This document shows positions 7,503 to 16,601 of a stretch of DNA of 27,610 nt, piece after piece; position 1 is the first letter of the stretch, and every line of letters begins with the position of its first letter. Location of the stretch: the NCBI GenBank assembly GCA_003427395.1, contig BFEA01000311.1:849748-877357 (forward strand), in the 5' to 3' direction. The position numbers and the translations under genes were made by a program. Below the pieces are notes generated by a model, which was not told the DNA's origin, did no database searches, and was given only the letters and a program-made list of their open reading frames with translations. Origin of the DNA: Chara braunii (taxonomy: Eukaryota > Streptophyta > Charophyceae > Charales > Characeae).

Positions 7503-10500
7503 TTATGCGGGCCGCATGGGAAGGTTAGGGTCCACGTCTATCCAGTTTTTGAAGGAAAGGCGATAGTCTCGGTGGATTTCGCCTTGCGTGTTTTCCTCTC
7601 TGTCTTCCCCGCACCTCTCTCCTGACCAGTGTACTCTTCCTACCCATCCCTCCCTCTTCCCCCCTAACCATTCTTCTGCGAAATGAGTAATCTTGTTCGA
7701 TATGTCCTTGCCTATATGGAGGGTAGCTAACGTTCTTTTGGTTTCCTGCCACCTTTGCGTCTGTTCCATTTGGAAATGGGTTTTAAATAAATCCTTTTTT
7801 TTTTCTCCCTCCACCCTATTTCCTTCCAAAACCAGCGCGCAGCGTTGCCACCACAGGGTCCACAAGACCGTCTTCCTTCCCAAGGAGAACATATTCCTTT
7901 CGAATGTGTCATTTTGTGCAGACGAGAGATGGCCTAATAGGATCGCTCTCCAGTCCCAAGGCCATTCCTGATTTGGGAACATCTGTCTCCAAATCCTATC
8001 CCACCATCTCCATGTTAGAACAATTGTTGGGCATTGCAGAAAAATGTGTTCAATTGTTTCCGGCCTTTTTCTGGTTGGGAATCCCTGCAGGCAGCGTGTG
8101 CACCATGGTAGGCCCCTGCCTTGTTGCTCCAACTGTGTATGGTCGATCAGCCAATTGTTTGAGGGGAGGCAGCGGTGAGCGATTTGCCATTGTAACGAGG
8201 TGACTTTTGTCGGCCTATACTTGCAGTCTTGAAACCACCGTATTAGTGAAAGAAGGTGTCTGTCCACATTGAGGTGTTTCTGCCCCCTGTCGATGATCAC
8301 GTCTTTCAGCTCTCGGCGGGCTCTAAGCATCCTATAGGTGCCTTTTACCGTGAGTCTGGTCAATGTATGTGGTTTCACGGTGCTGCCTTTAGCCTTTATC
8401 TGGGGGGCCCATTGCCATTCTAGTGGGTCAAATGGAAGTTCGGATAGTGGGATCTCTGGCATAAATGCTCGTCGTTCCTCCCCTTCTCCGATCATGTGAA
8501 CCCTGAATAGGTGGTCATGTTGAATCCATACCAAAGGGTCATGGCTGCCCTTCAACTCTCCTCTTCTCCCTATTGTATACCACTCTACCAGGGCGTCTTC
8601 TAGATGCACAAGGTGGATCTGTCCCACCTGTCCGGGGTTCTTTATTTGTCCCACCCAGTCCCCAGCTTGGAAATTACGTCCTTTTCTGAGGATGGATCGC
8701 CACCCAATTGGTAAGGCCTCCGTGATGGTTCCCAAGTTCTTTTTTGTGTTGTGACAGTATCTCAGTCTCTCCCCGATATGGGTCTGTTCTTTCCAGTCCT
8801 TTTTTTCCTCATCCCACAAGTCCTCCACCCTCGTGACTCCATTTTTTACCCAGCCTTTCCATGGAGATTCGAAGCTGCAGAATATATTGCCGTGAGGGCT
8901 GGTTATGCAGGAATTTCCGAAGAGGGGTTGCCTGGCCACTTCCTCCCACCGTTCCGGTGGCGGACGTTGTGGTAGGGGTAGTCTCCTCCATGTTTTCAGG
9001 AGTCTGGGCCAGAAATCGTCATTCGGTAAGTCGTGCCGAAGGCCGAGCTTGGTGCGTGCATTTCCTCTAGCCGCCCGGGGGACTGTCCAGTATTAGTCAT
9101 CCAGCCAACTTAAGGGGTGTACTAAGGGGGGGGCTGCTGGAGCTAGACGTGCCAGTTGTTCATAGGCTAAAGGTCTCCAAACCAGGGTGGTTTCGAAGAT
9201 CAATCGAATCACCCAATGTAGTACCAGTGCCAACACCTGCGTCGCCGGGTCCAGGATGCCCAGTCCTCCTTTGGTTTTTGGCTGCACTACAGAGTCCCAT
9301 GCCACTCGGCTGATGGCGTGTGTGTTCTCACTATCTCCCCACCACAGGTAGGCCGCCACCTTTCGCTTCAGTGCTTTCTGGGCTGGCTCACTGAGCGGCC
9401 ACAATACCGATTAGTACCATGACGTGGCTAGCACCACATTGTTTATTACTAACGCTCTACCGAAGAGTGAAGTGTGTTTGTGATTCCATTGCGATAGTTT
9501 GGTCAAGGCCGGGGATGTGAGCCAATCATCATTACCCACCGGTCGTCCCTGTGCTGTCAATTGAACCCCGAGTACTCGGATTGCTGTGTCGAGGACTACC
9601 CATGTTATGCAGGGATGTTCGGGTGGCCTACGCCCTTGTTGGTGTAGCCACCAGCCCAGAGTTTTCTGTCCCAAGTTAACTGTCATATCTGATAGAAGGC
9701 AGAAGCGCTCCATTAGCCTCTGGATTTCCTCCATGTTAGAGGTTGATGCTTCCACCATAATTGTCAAGTCGTCCACAAACAGGGAGCAAATTGGGATGGC
9801 GTCCTTTGGTATGCATGCGATCTTGATTCTATCGAGGTTTTTATTGTGTCGAAGTTTGACAGACATGGCTTCCATTATTATGATGAAGAGGAAAGGAGCA
9901 ATCAGGTCTCCTTGCCTGACCGACCGTTGAAGCGTGATTTCTGGAACCAGCAAACCATTTACTTGCACTCGGGTTGTCGCATTCTGGTGTAGGATCTGGA
10001 CCCACCTTCGAAAATCCGGACCGAAGTTCATCTTGTGTAGGCATCTGTCGAGGAAGACCCAATCGATATGGTCAGATGCTTTTTCGAAGTCTATAAAAAT
10101 AAAAAATGTGTTGCACTTGGACTGGCGGGACAATTTAATCATCTCGTTCACTAACAGGATGTTCTCCTATATATTCCTGTTTTGCATAAAGCCAGTCTGT
10201 GTCGGGTGAATGAGGTCATCTAGCACCTCGATCATACGGTTTGCCAAGGCCTTCGAAAGCATCTTATAGACTACGGTCAGGAGGGTGATGGATCTGTAGT
10301 TCCGGATATTCATCTTATCTCCGTTCTTGTGAAGTAAGGATACCACCCCTTGTCCTAACTTTTCTCCCATCTCCCCCGTCTCCCAGACTGTTCTGTAGAA
10401 CTGCATTAGATCATTGTTAAATCGTGGCCACATTGCTTCCCATAATTCCTTAGGAAAGCCGTCAATCCCAAGAGTCTTCTCCTCCTTCATCTGCAGGAGA

Positions 10501-11600
10501 GCCGTCCATACCTCATCCTTGCTTAGGGGAAGATCTAATTTTGTCCTCTGAGCTAGTGAGAGGCGATGGTTCATACGCTGCAGAAAGTCATCAATATCGT
10601 TTAGCTGACGTTTTTCCTGGTGAAGGGGGATTTGTGAGGAAAAAAGGTGTCGGTAGAAGTCACGGGCTATTTTTGCACATTGTGCCGTGGTGGTGGCCAT
10701 CTCCCCCGTAGTTGGGTCCAGGAAGGCCTCTATGGTGGTGCGGTGGGCTCTGATTGAGGCTAGACTGATAAATTGTGAGTCCATGGTACCTTCCGTAGTC
10801 CATTTAGATAGTTTTCCTCTGATTCGGATCCTCTGCCATCTGTGCTGAGCATATTGAAGAAGTTGGTCTTTCAAGCGTTGAATTTCAGTGTTATGATCAG
10901 TAGAGTTGTCCTGGTTAACCAGGTCGTGAAGGTGACTGTGGATTTCCTGCTCTTGCTGATGTCGTCGGGCCGCGATCAATTTGGAGTAGTCTTTGCACTT
11001 CTTGGCTAAGAAAAACATACCGTTCGTAAACCATTGAATATCAGAATTAAAGTTGTCTTTGAGGCTATGCCAGTAGGTCCATACGTCTTGTATATAGGAT
11101 TGGAAGGTCATATCTTTGAGTAAGGATGTGTTCAGTTTGTAGTATCCAGGCCCCTGGTCCGGTCTTTTTCGGAACGTGAAGATTGTTCCACAGGTGCAGT
11201 GGTATAGTCCTGGGTGTGGGCTTTGTGGGAGCATGGTGGCCAGCTGTAAAGCATTTTGTATGGCCTTGGAGATTAGTATGAGTGCCTTGCCGGATCATTG
11301 GTGCGGATGCATGTAAAGGCGCAATTGTTTGGGTGTAGGAGTCGATATGTATCCATCAAATCAAGACCCCTACAAAAACTGGCGATGGTTTGCTCGTCTT
11401 CCTCCACGTGTTGTAGGTGGGATGTGTGCGGGCTCCATCTATCTAATCCCCGTTCCGATGCTGCGTTGAAGTCTCCTGCGATGATAAGAGGTACCCCTGG
11501 GGGAGCGCTCGGGGAGAGATTTTCAAAAAAAACTTTTCTCTCTGCTGATGAGTTGGGTGCGTTTATACAAAAAATGCATATTCACTCCAGCTCTAGCATT
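7503..11600 (-). pseudogene. LINE ORF2: endonuclease remnant, reverse transcriptase, C-terminal zinc motif
   Basis: From about 11285 to 7503 one frame runs through, broken by three stops: TAG 10167-10169, TAA 9411-9413, TAA 9093-9095. The endonuclease part (about 11600-11290) keeps INAPN and IIAGDFNA (about 11460-11480) but has an in-frame TGA just before it. A frameshift near 11285 then moves the C-terminal LILIS segment and the KLNTSLL linker into the reverse transcriptase frame. RT motifs are NIRNYRSITLL, QTGFMQNRNI, FIDFEKA with the first catalytic Asp at 10089-10091, RQGDLIAPF, and FVDD at about 9768-9779 (the usual FADD with Val for Ala). After RT come AYLWWG and GGLGI, then a zinc-binding-like CTRC...EHIFLQC motif (about 8030-8110). 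The product would nick DNA and copy the element RNA; as it stands it is a pseudogene. Confidence 0.9.
9411..10169 (-). other. Reverse transcriptase catalytic core
   Basis: The stretch between two in-frame stops holds the palm of the reverse transcriptase: FIDFEKA (Asp at 10089-10091), RQGDLIAPFLF and FVDDLTI (Asp pair at 9768-9773). All three catalytic aspartates are present, so decay has not reached the active site. Confidence 0.9.
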
Positions 11601-11656
11601 TCGAGTACCGTCTGGGGGGGTCGTTGTGTCGTCATCTGGGTCCTTGTCTTCCATTA

Positions 11657-13807
11657 TTATGTCGGGGGGGGGGAAAGAGGGTCCGGGGGATCGTCCACCT
11701 CCATTGGTTGCGGGTCAAAAGCTTCTCTGAAGTGGTTTTTACCTCCTGGCTCTGTGTGATCATGTCGTTTGTGTTCCAATTTTTTGGGTTCCCCCTGTCC
11801 CCCAGCCCCTAGATGCTCCCTCTTTTGGCCAGTATGAGGGAACAACTGGTTTTTCCATCCTCGGTGTTTGGAAGTGGGCCGCCGACAACTTGTAGAGTCT
11901 GTGGAATACCTTGTGCCATGAGACCTGTGTGGGGGGCCCCTTTTTAGGAGGTCTCTGATCGATGGGCTCGCCTCCAGAGCGGCAGTGAGTTGCGTGTGGG
12001 CTTCCTTCCAAAACTCCTCCGGCGCTCCCTCATGCTGGAGCCGCAACCCTTTCATTATCCAGTCTGAGATCAGAACGTGTGTGACCACGATATCCAGAGT
12101 GTCTGGGGGCGTCACCGGATTTTCCCTCATGCTGGTTCTGAGTTTTGCAGTTCCAGAGTCGTGGTTTTCTTTGGTTCTTCCTGGGTTGACCCCTGGATCA
12201 GATCCTGTTTGGCCCCCTCTGATTCTGTGTTCTCACTCATGAGAGGGGAGAACCTGTTTTGCCCTCTCTCAATGCCCTGGTCTTTCCCTCGCTTGCCTAC
12301 CGTTTCCGTTTGAGGCTTCTTTGCTTTCTTCGTCCGGTTATTAGCAGAGGGAGGAGGGGTGGTTGATCCCTCCAGCAGGTGACACTCCACGTAGGTTTTG
12401 GGGTCAGGTTCCAGATTCCCCATCCGATTCTCTGTTGTGAGGGTCGTTGTTGTCTCCGAGGGGGAAGGGGTGGCCATCGTTGATTCGGAGTGGAGGGATT
12501 GGGAGGTTGTTTTCAAGTGGAGGTGAGACTCTACAGTTTTGGGTGGGACCCATGTTGGTAATGGCTTCGTCCTCCATTCTGGGTCTCCCTGTTTGTCCCA
12601 GATCCATCCAGTCGTCTTCCACTGTTCGTCATCCTTGTCCACAAAGACCCATCCTTCATGTCCCGGGTCCACGGTTCACCAGTGTGTGCTCCTGAAGGGG
12701 TCCTGGATTAGTCTGCCCGTGGCTCGTGTTTGATTTATGGGATGGTGGGGGCAGACCGGATCTGTGTAGAGGTGGCTGTATGCCTGACACTTGAAGCACC
12801 ACGGTCTGAGTTTGTGAGCCGTGTGAACCCTGTATTCCCTGTCACCTATGCGGAAGGGGATTATATCATCGATAGAGAAGGGGAGGCCTTCCGGAAGATT
12901 GAGTACTAGCATTAGATAGTCGTTACGTCTTGCGACGTGGGGGGGGAGGGAATTGATGAAGTCAATGATGTCATACTTCTCCCCGAAGTCCTGTACAAGA
13001 ACTCCTTGGATTTCGACAAGGATTTGGTGGAATTCGACCCAGAAATGATCTGCCATCATCTGATCCCTCTTCTCTTCTGGTCGTTGTTGTCTTGGGGGCG
13101 CCCAGGGGTAGATGCGTACCTCTGATCTCTCGCATCTAATTGACCTCCATCCGTCCGTAGTCTTCTTGTCTGTCTCACATTTGCAGATGACGGTTATGGT
13201 AGATGCAGAGAGCGGCTGGAGCATGAAGAGATCTTGCGCCTCCTCAAAGCTCCCCCTTGAGAGAGGCCAAGCGCTTCCTGATGAAAACTGCATCATCGTG
13301 AAACACCCAATTGCTGGCGTGTTTCACGTACAGGTCGTTTCGGTCCTTAATTTTGCTCACCGAAAACGTTTTTACCATGAGAGATCACCCTCCCTGGTTC
13401 ACCACTTTGGGCTCAGAAGGTGTTAGTAGTTTGGTTAGGAACAAGGCACTTGCTGACGAGAGGTTATCCAGGGGTATTTTCCACTCCTTGGCCTCTTTTC
13501 CATTTTCTTGTTTTGTCACCTTAATGGTTTCCCCCACATGGGGTTTTAAGAGTCTTGCGACCCATGTGGAGGGAGGAGGGGAAGGGGGAGGATTGTCAAT
13601 CTTTCCAAAAGGCTCCGTCGCCTGCAAGGTTTGTTTTCCTTTCCCCATCTGCCCTTGTCTGTCTTCTCTTGGTGTTCTCTCTTGCCCTGCTAGTTGTGAG
13701 GTGGCATGCTGTCTCAGGGCGCCTCGGTAGAGGAGGGTAGATTCAACTTTCCTGTGTACCCTCTGGTACTGTTGTGCAGGTTCCCTTGTATTTTTTGTGA
13801 TTGGCAT
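11657..13807 (-). pseudogene. LINE ORF1 (nucleic-acid-binding protein), frameshifted
   Basis: The ATG at 13805-13807 starts a frame of 140 codons. After a TGA at about 13384 the reading continues for some 30 codons and then shifts into the frame of 13296-12676. That block contains the CCHC-type knuckle CFKCQAYSHLYTDPVC (C-x2-C-x4-H-x6-C, with the last spacer longer than usual) at about 12760-12810. A TGA at about 12673 interrupts the same frame, which runs on to 12127. The next block, 12130-11657, overlaps it by four bases (ATGA) in another frame. The C-terminal half is rich in Pro, Thr, Glu and Lys. The usual role of ORF1 is RNA binding in the retrotransposition particle. It could also be read as two ORFs, with ATGA as a reinitiation site, but the in-frame stops favour decay. 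Confidence 0.75.
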
Positions 13808-13909
13808 GCTGAAGCACGTCCTTATTGTGTGTGCTGTATTTCTGATGCGTGATGGAGGACTGTCACCAGTCCACTCACAGGGTTGCGCAACGAGGGAAAG
13901 AGAGAGGGC

Positions 13910-13911
13910 AA

Positions 13912-13990
<79 letters not shown>
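13910..13990. repeat. A26-G55 homopolymer junction
   Basis: 26 A bases (13910-13935) are directly followed by 55 G bases (13936-13990). Such a G run would form quadruplexes and is rare in genomes. It may be real expansion inside the LINE leader or a sequencing/assembly artefact. Confidence 0.95.
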
Positions 13991-13992
<2 letters not shown>

Positions 13993-14084
13993 GACGTTCG
14001 GGACGATCACCGATGTCCAGATCTCTCTCGCCGGCCCGTCAAGCCCTCCTCCTCCACCCGAGAAGAGAAAAACTTTCCTCGGGG

Positions 14085-14316
14085 GCCCCGGGGAGTTGGG
14101 CTAAGTTGGGCTGATAATCTAGGCCACCCCCCTTCGCTTCAGTGTTCCCTCGCCCTCACGCGTCGCAGTCTCGCTTTCTCTTCTTTTCGTACCTTCAGTC
14201 ATTCATCCACCCTTCACTTCTTTCTTCACTGTCACCTCCTCCTTCCCCTCCCTATATCCTCCCACTTTCTCACCCACGATGCTGTTCGTTCTTCTCCTCC
14301 TTTCCGTACCTTCAGT
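14085..14316 (-). repeat. Two tandem 5' monomers of the LINE
   Basis: On the minus strand monomer 1 starts at 14316 with ACTGAAGGTACGGAAAGG and monomer 2 at 14199 with ACTGAAGGTACGAAAAGAAG. The spacing is 117 bases. Both are purine-rich. The first begins exactly at the inferred 5' end of the element, which supports that boundary. The second appears incomplete toward 14085. Confidence 0.65.
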
Positions 14317-14326
14317 CGCGAACACT
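14317..14326. repeat. LINE target-site duplication, 5' copy
   Basis: CGCGAACACT, identical to 6819-6828, directly abuts the first LINE monomer. Confidence 0.75.
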
Positions 14327-14330
14327 CAAA

Positions 14331-14331
<1 letters not shown>

Positions 14332-14381
<50 letters not shown>
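14332..14381. repeat. (TA)n microsatellite
   Basis: About 50 bases of alternating T and A, with one G interruption near 14363. It starts six bases from the LINE 5' target-site copy. Confidence 0.95.
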
Positions 14382-15060
14382 GGGTTAAAAATAAGTGACG
14401 ATCACTGCTCACAATCACAGTGGGACTCCTAACAATCATATATATATGTGTGTGATCGCAGAAGGTAAAATTCAAAATCCGAACCACAGTACATACCTGC
14501 AATCACATCAAAGAGTCAACAAAAAATTCACGCACTACACAGAGTCAAGTTCAACCAATCTCTATACTCATACCCCTTGCTTTAGCCATGCAAGCCCCAA
14601 CCTTTGTCCAACCAACCATAATTAAATACTCAGTACCTCTGTTAAATGACCATTCGATAAAAGTAGGGGTGAAAACCTCAATAAAACAACAAAAATCACT
14701 AGAGCTAAAGCCTTTTAGGTTGAGCATTGAGGGTGAATTGGAGTTGAGTCGTAGATCGACGAATCGGCAACCGATCTGTTATCTGTGATAACAAAAGGCG
14801 ATCTGTGTAGGATCAAGCTGCAACTAGTCATGATTTCGAATAAAACGTTCAAGAGGACATGTAACACAAGACAGGTTAACCCCCAAGCTAAATCTATGAG
14901 TCCAAATCGAGAGTAATCTCCATATCAAGATTTCACCAAGGATCATTCTACTTAATTCATCCTAAGTCTACCCCTAAGCTAGTACCTAATAAAAAGGTAA
15001 ACCTTTAACAGAGTCTCCTCTATACATAGTGGATTGCCAAAATATAATCTAACTCCTCGT
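14382..15060. other. AT-rich non-coding DNA
   Basis: No ORF with supporting features and no recognised RNA. Composition drops sharply in GC relative to the LINE, and the stretch leads into the hairpin repeat arrays. Confidence 0.4.
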
Positions 15061-15065
15061 AACTA

Positions 15066-15610
15066 AGAAAATTTCGGCAGCGCTTCCCGTAGGAAAGTGC
15101 CTTTGCAAAATTTATACTAAATCAAAAATGAAAACAAAAACAATCTCTAATTTGAAAAGTCAAATTTTATTAAACTCTCTGAATTAGTAAAAATTTGGGC
15201 AGCACTCCCTTTAGAAAAGAAGCGTTTCTAAATTTTTACTGAGCCAAGATAGAAACTCAGAAGCTAGACTTGACTTCGACTTCAAGACAAAATTCAACTG
15301 ACCCTTTAGTTTTATATAAATTTTGGCAACGCTTCCCGTAGAGAAAATGTTATTCCAAAACTTATACAAAGTTAAATTCAAAATCTAAAAATGATTTTAA
15401 CTTCTCAAGGTTCAATCTTGTCTAACTTTCTGAATTAGCAAAAATTTGGGCAACACTCCCTTTAGAAAATGAGGTTTCTAAGCCAAAAAGTCAGAAAAAC
15501 TGAACCCTGAAAAAAAAACAAAATCTGATTAACTCCTTGTTTTTTTAGAAATTTCGGTAGCGTTTCCCGTAGAGAAAGTGACTTACCAAGATTTATACAA
15601 GACCAAGTAT
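15066..15610. repeat. Phased A/B hairpin repeat array
   Basis: Five diverged units alternate at about 110-130 bp. Type A (15066-15116, about 15309-15369, about 15547-15598) has the core GGCARCGCTTCCCGTAG. Type B (15186-15240, about 15434-15485) has GGGCARCACTCCCTTTAGAAAA. Most cores are bracketed by complementary arms: B1 has a perfect 11-bp stem AGTAAAAATTT (15186-15196) with AAATTTTTACT (15230-15240). A2 pairs TATAAATTTTGG (15315-15326) with CCAAAACTTATA (15355-15366), 11 of 12. A3 pairs AAATTTCGGTA with TACCAAGATTT. Non-coding; probably part of a larger repeat or retroelement non-coding region. Confidence 0.75.
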
Positions 15611-16145
15611 AATAAATGATCCCAGAAAATGCATAAATCGACCTAAGTAAAAATAAACTTAACTCATAAAATGTAGGAATTGAAACTAACTCCTATGACT
15701 CTAGCACGTGGCGAACAACTAAAGAAACTACCTACCAAACTGAAACTCAAACTAAGTAGTAGTCGCACTCAGTCTCATGCAAGCCAAACCACAAAGGTAA
15801 GTACTCTCACCATCCCCATGTCAACTTGTAAAACAATAGTTCATAGTCTCTCAATGATTTATCCCTTTATACCCAACTTACATAGGGCATAAAGCTATGG
15901 AACATGTCAAACCTCAGCCATGGAGTATACACAAACACAGTGCACTACAATTTTTCTCTTCTTTGGGCATATGACTAGATCACCCTAGTCGCCCTGAACT
16001 GTTTATCCCAACTTTATATAATTATCTGCACTTAGTCTTTTAGGGTAACATATAACTGAACCGATCATCTTTAGCTCAAAATCCAGTCTGCCCCCTTCGC
16101 ACCACAATCTTATTCTTAATTGGTACTCTCTTCAGTTGGTGATAA
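15611..16145. other. AT-rich non-coding DNA between hairpin arrays
   Basis: No supported ORF or RNA gene. It separates the A/B hairpin array from the second hairpin array without a visible repeat of either. Confidence 0.4.
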
Positions 16146-16601
16146 GCTATAGTCAGACCACCCAAACTTATGGAACCCTGTCTGACTAGCCTATTCATAA
16201 GTAGGATTGTAATAAAGTATAACGAAGTTATAGCCTTATGGTTCCAGCATGTGCGTGACGTTGGACCAAGACCACCCAAACTTATAAAACATGTCTTGGT
16301 CCTCAGCCTGATTCATTTCTCTTAAAGCCAAAGCAGGAAGAAGCTGAGTCACAAAAACTTATGAAACATGCTCCAACTTCCTCGTTGAGAAACTAAAGAA
16401 ACTGACAGAAACCCAAAGTAAACAAGGCGACCAAGCCACCCAAACTTATGGAACATGCTTGGTCCTTGAAAAGTCAATCACAGTCACCCCTCACAAGTCA
16501 GAGCAACTAGACCACCCAAACTTATAGAAAATGTCTGGTCCTCCAAGCAACTCAAAATAAACATAGCACTGGGCCTCCCAAACTTATGGAGACTTGCCCA
16601 G
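16146..16601. repeat. Hairpin array with conserved loop and covarying stems
   Basis: Six units share a 20-21 base loop close to CACCCAAACTTATGGAACAT but have different paired stems: TAGTCAGAC/GTCTGACTA (16150-16188); GGACCAAGAC/GTCTTGGTCC (16263-16302); an imperfect GGAAG...GAG/CTC...CTTCC (16336-16382); CAAGG-CG-ACCAAGC/GCTTGGTCCTTG (16423-16468); ACTAGAC/GTCTGGT (16506-16539); CTGGGC/GCCCAG (16569-16601). The stem sequence changes on both sides together, so pairing is kept while sequence is not. Spacing is irregular, 45 to 120 bases. No ORF runs through. Function unknown. Confidence 0.85.

Larger units (their letters stand above)
6828..14316 (-). mobile_element. Full-length but inactivated LINE (APE-type non-LTR retrotransposon)
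   Basis: About 7.5 kb on the minus strand. From 5' to 3' it holds: a 5'UTR with two tandem monomers (14316 to 13808), ORF1 (13807 to about 11650) with a CCHC knuckle, ORF2 (about 11600 to 7503) with AP-endonuclease remnant, reverse transcriptase and a C-terminal Cys/His motif, a 3'UTR of about 660 bases with two stem-loops, and an A12 tail (6828-6839 as T). Identical ten-base direct repeats at 6819-6828 and 14317-14326 flank it, as target-primed reverse transcription produces. Multiple stops and frameshifts and a missing half of the endonuclease show it cannot move by itself. The domain order fits L1- or Tad-like LINEs; the clade was not determined. Confidence 0.9.
13808..14316 (-). promoter_or_regulatory. 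LINE 5'UTR
   Basis: A 509-base leader between the target-site duplication and the ORF1 ATG. It contains two purine-rich monomers at the distal end and a C55T26 tract (minus strand) about 100 bases before the ATG. By analogy with L1 and similar LINEs it should carry the internal promoter, but no specific factor site is recognised. Confidence 0.6.

Noticed and set aside
11298-11759. 153-codon plus-strand open frame
   Set aside because: It is antisense to the LINE endonuclease and ORF1, which have recognisable motifs.
13797-14382. Plus-strand frames with poly-Lys and poly-Gly
   Set aside because: They are translations of the A26-G55 tract in the LINE leader and not proteins.
15060-16601. CRISPR array
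   Set aside because: Repeats are diverged, spacing is irregular, the units are hairpins with variable stems, and the sequence is eukaryotic.
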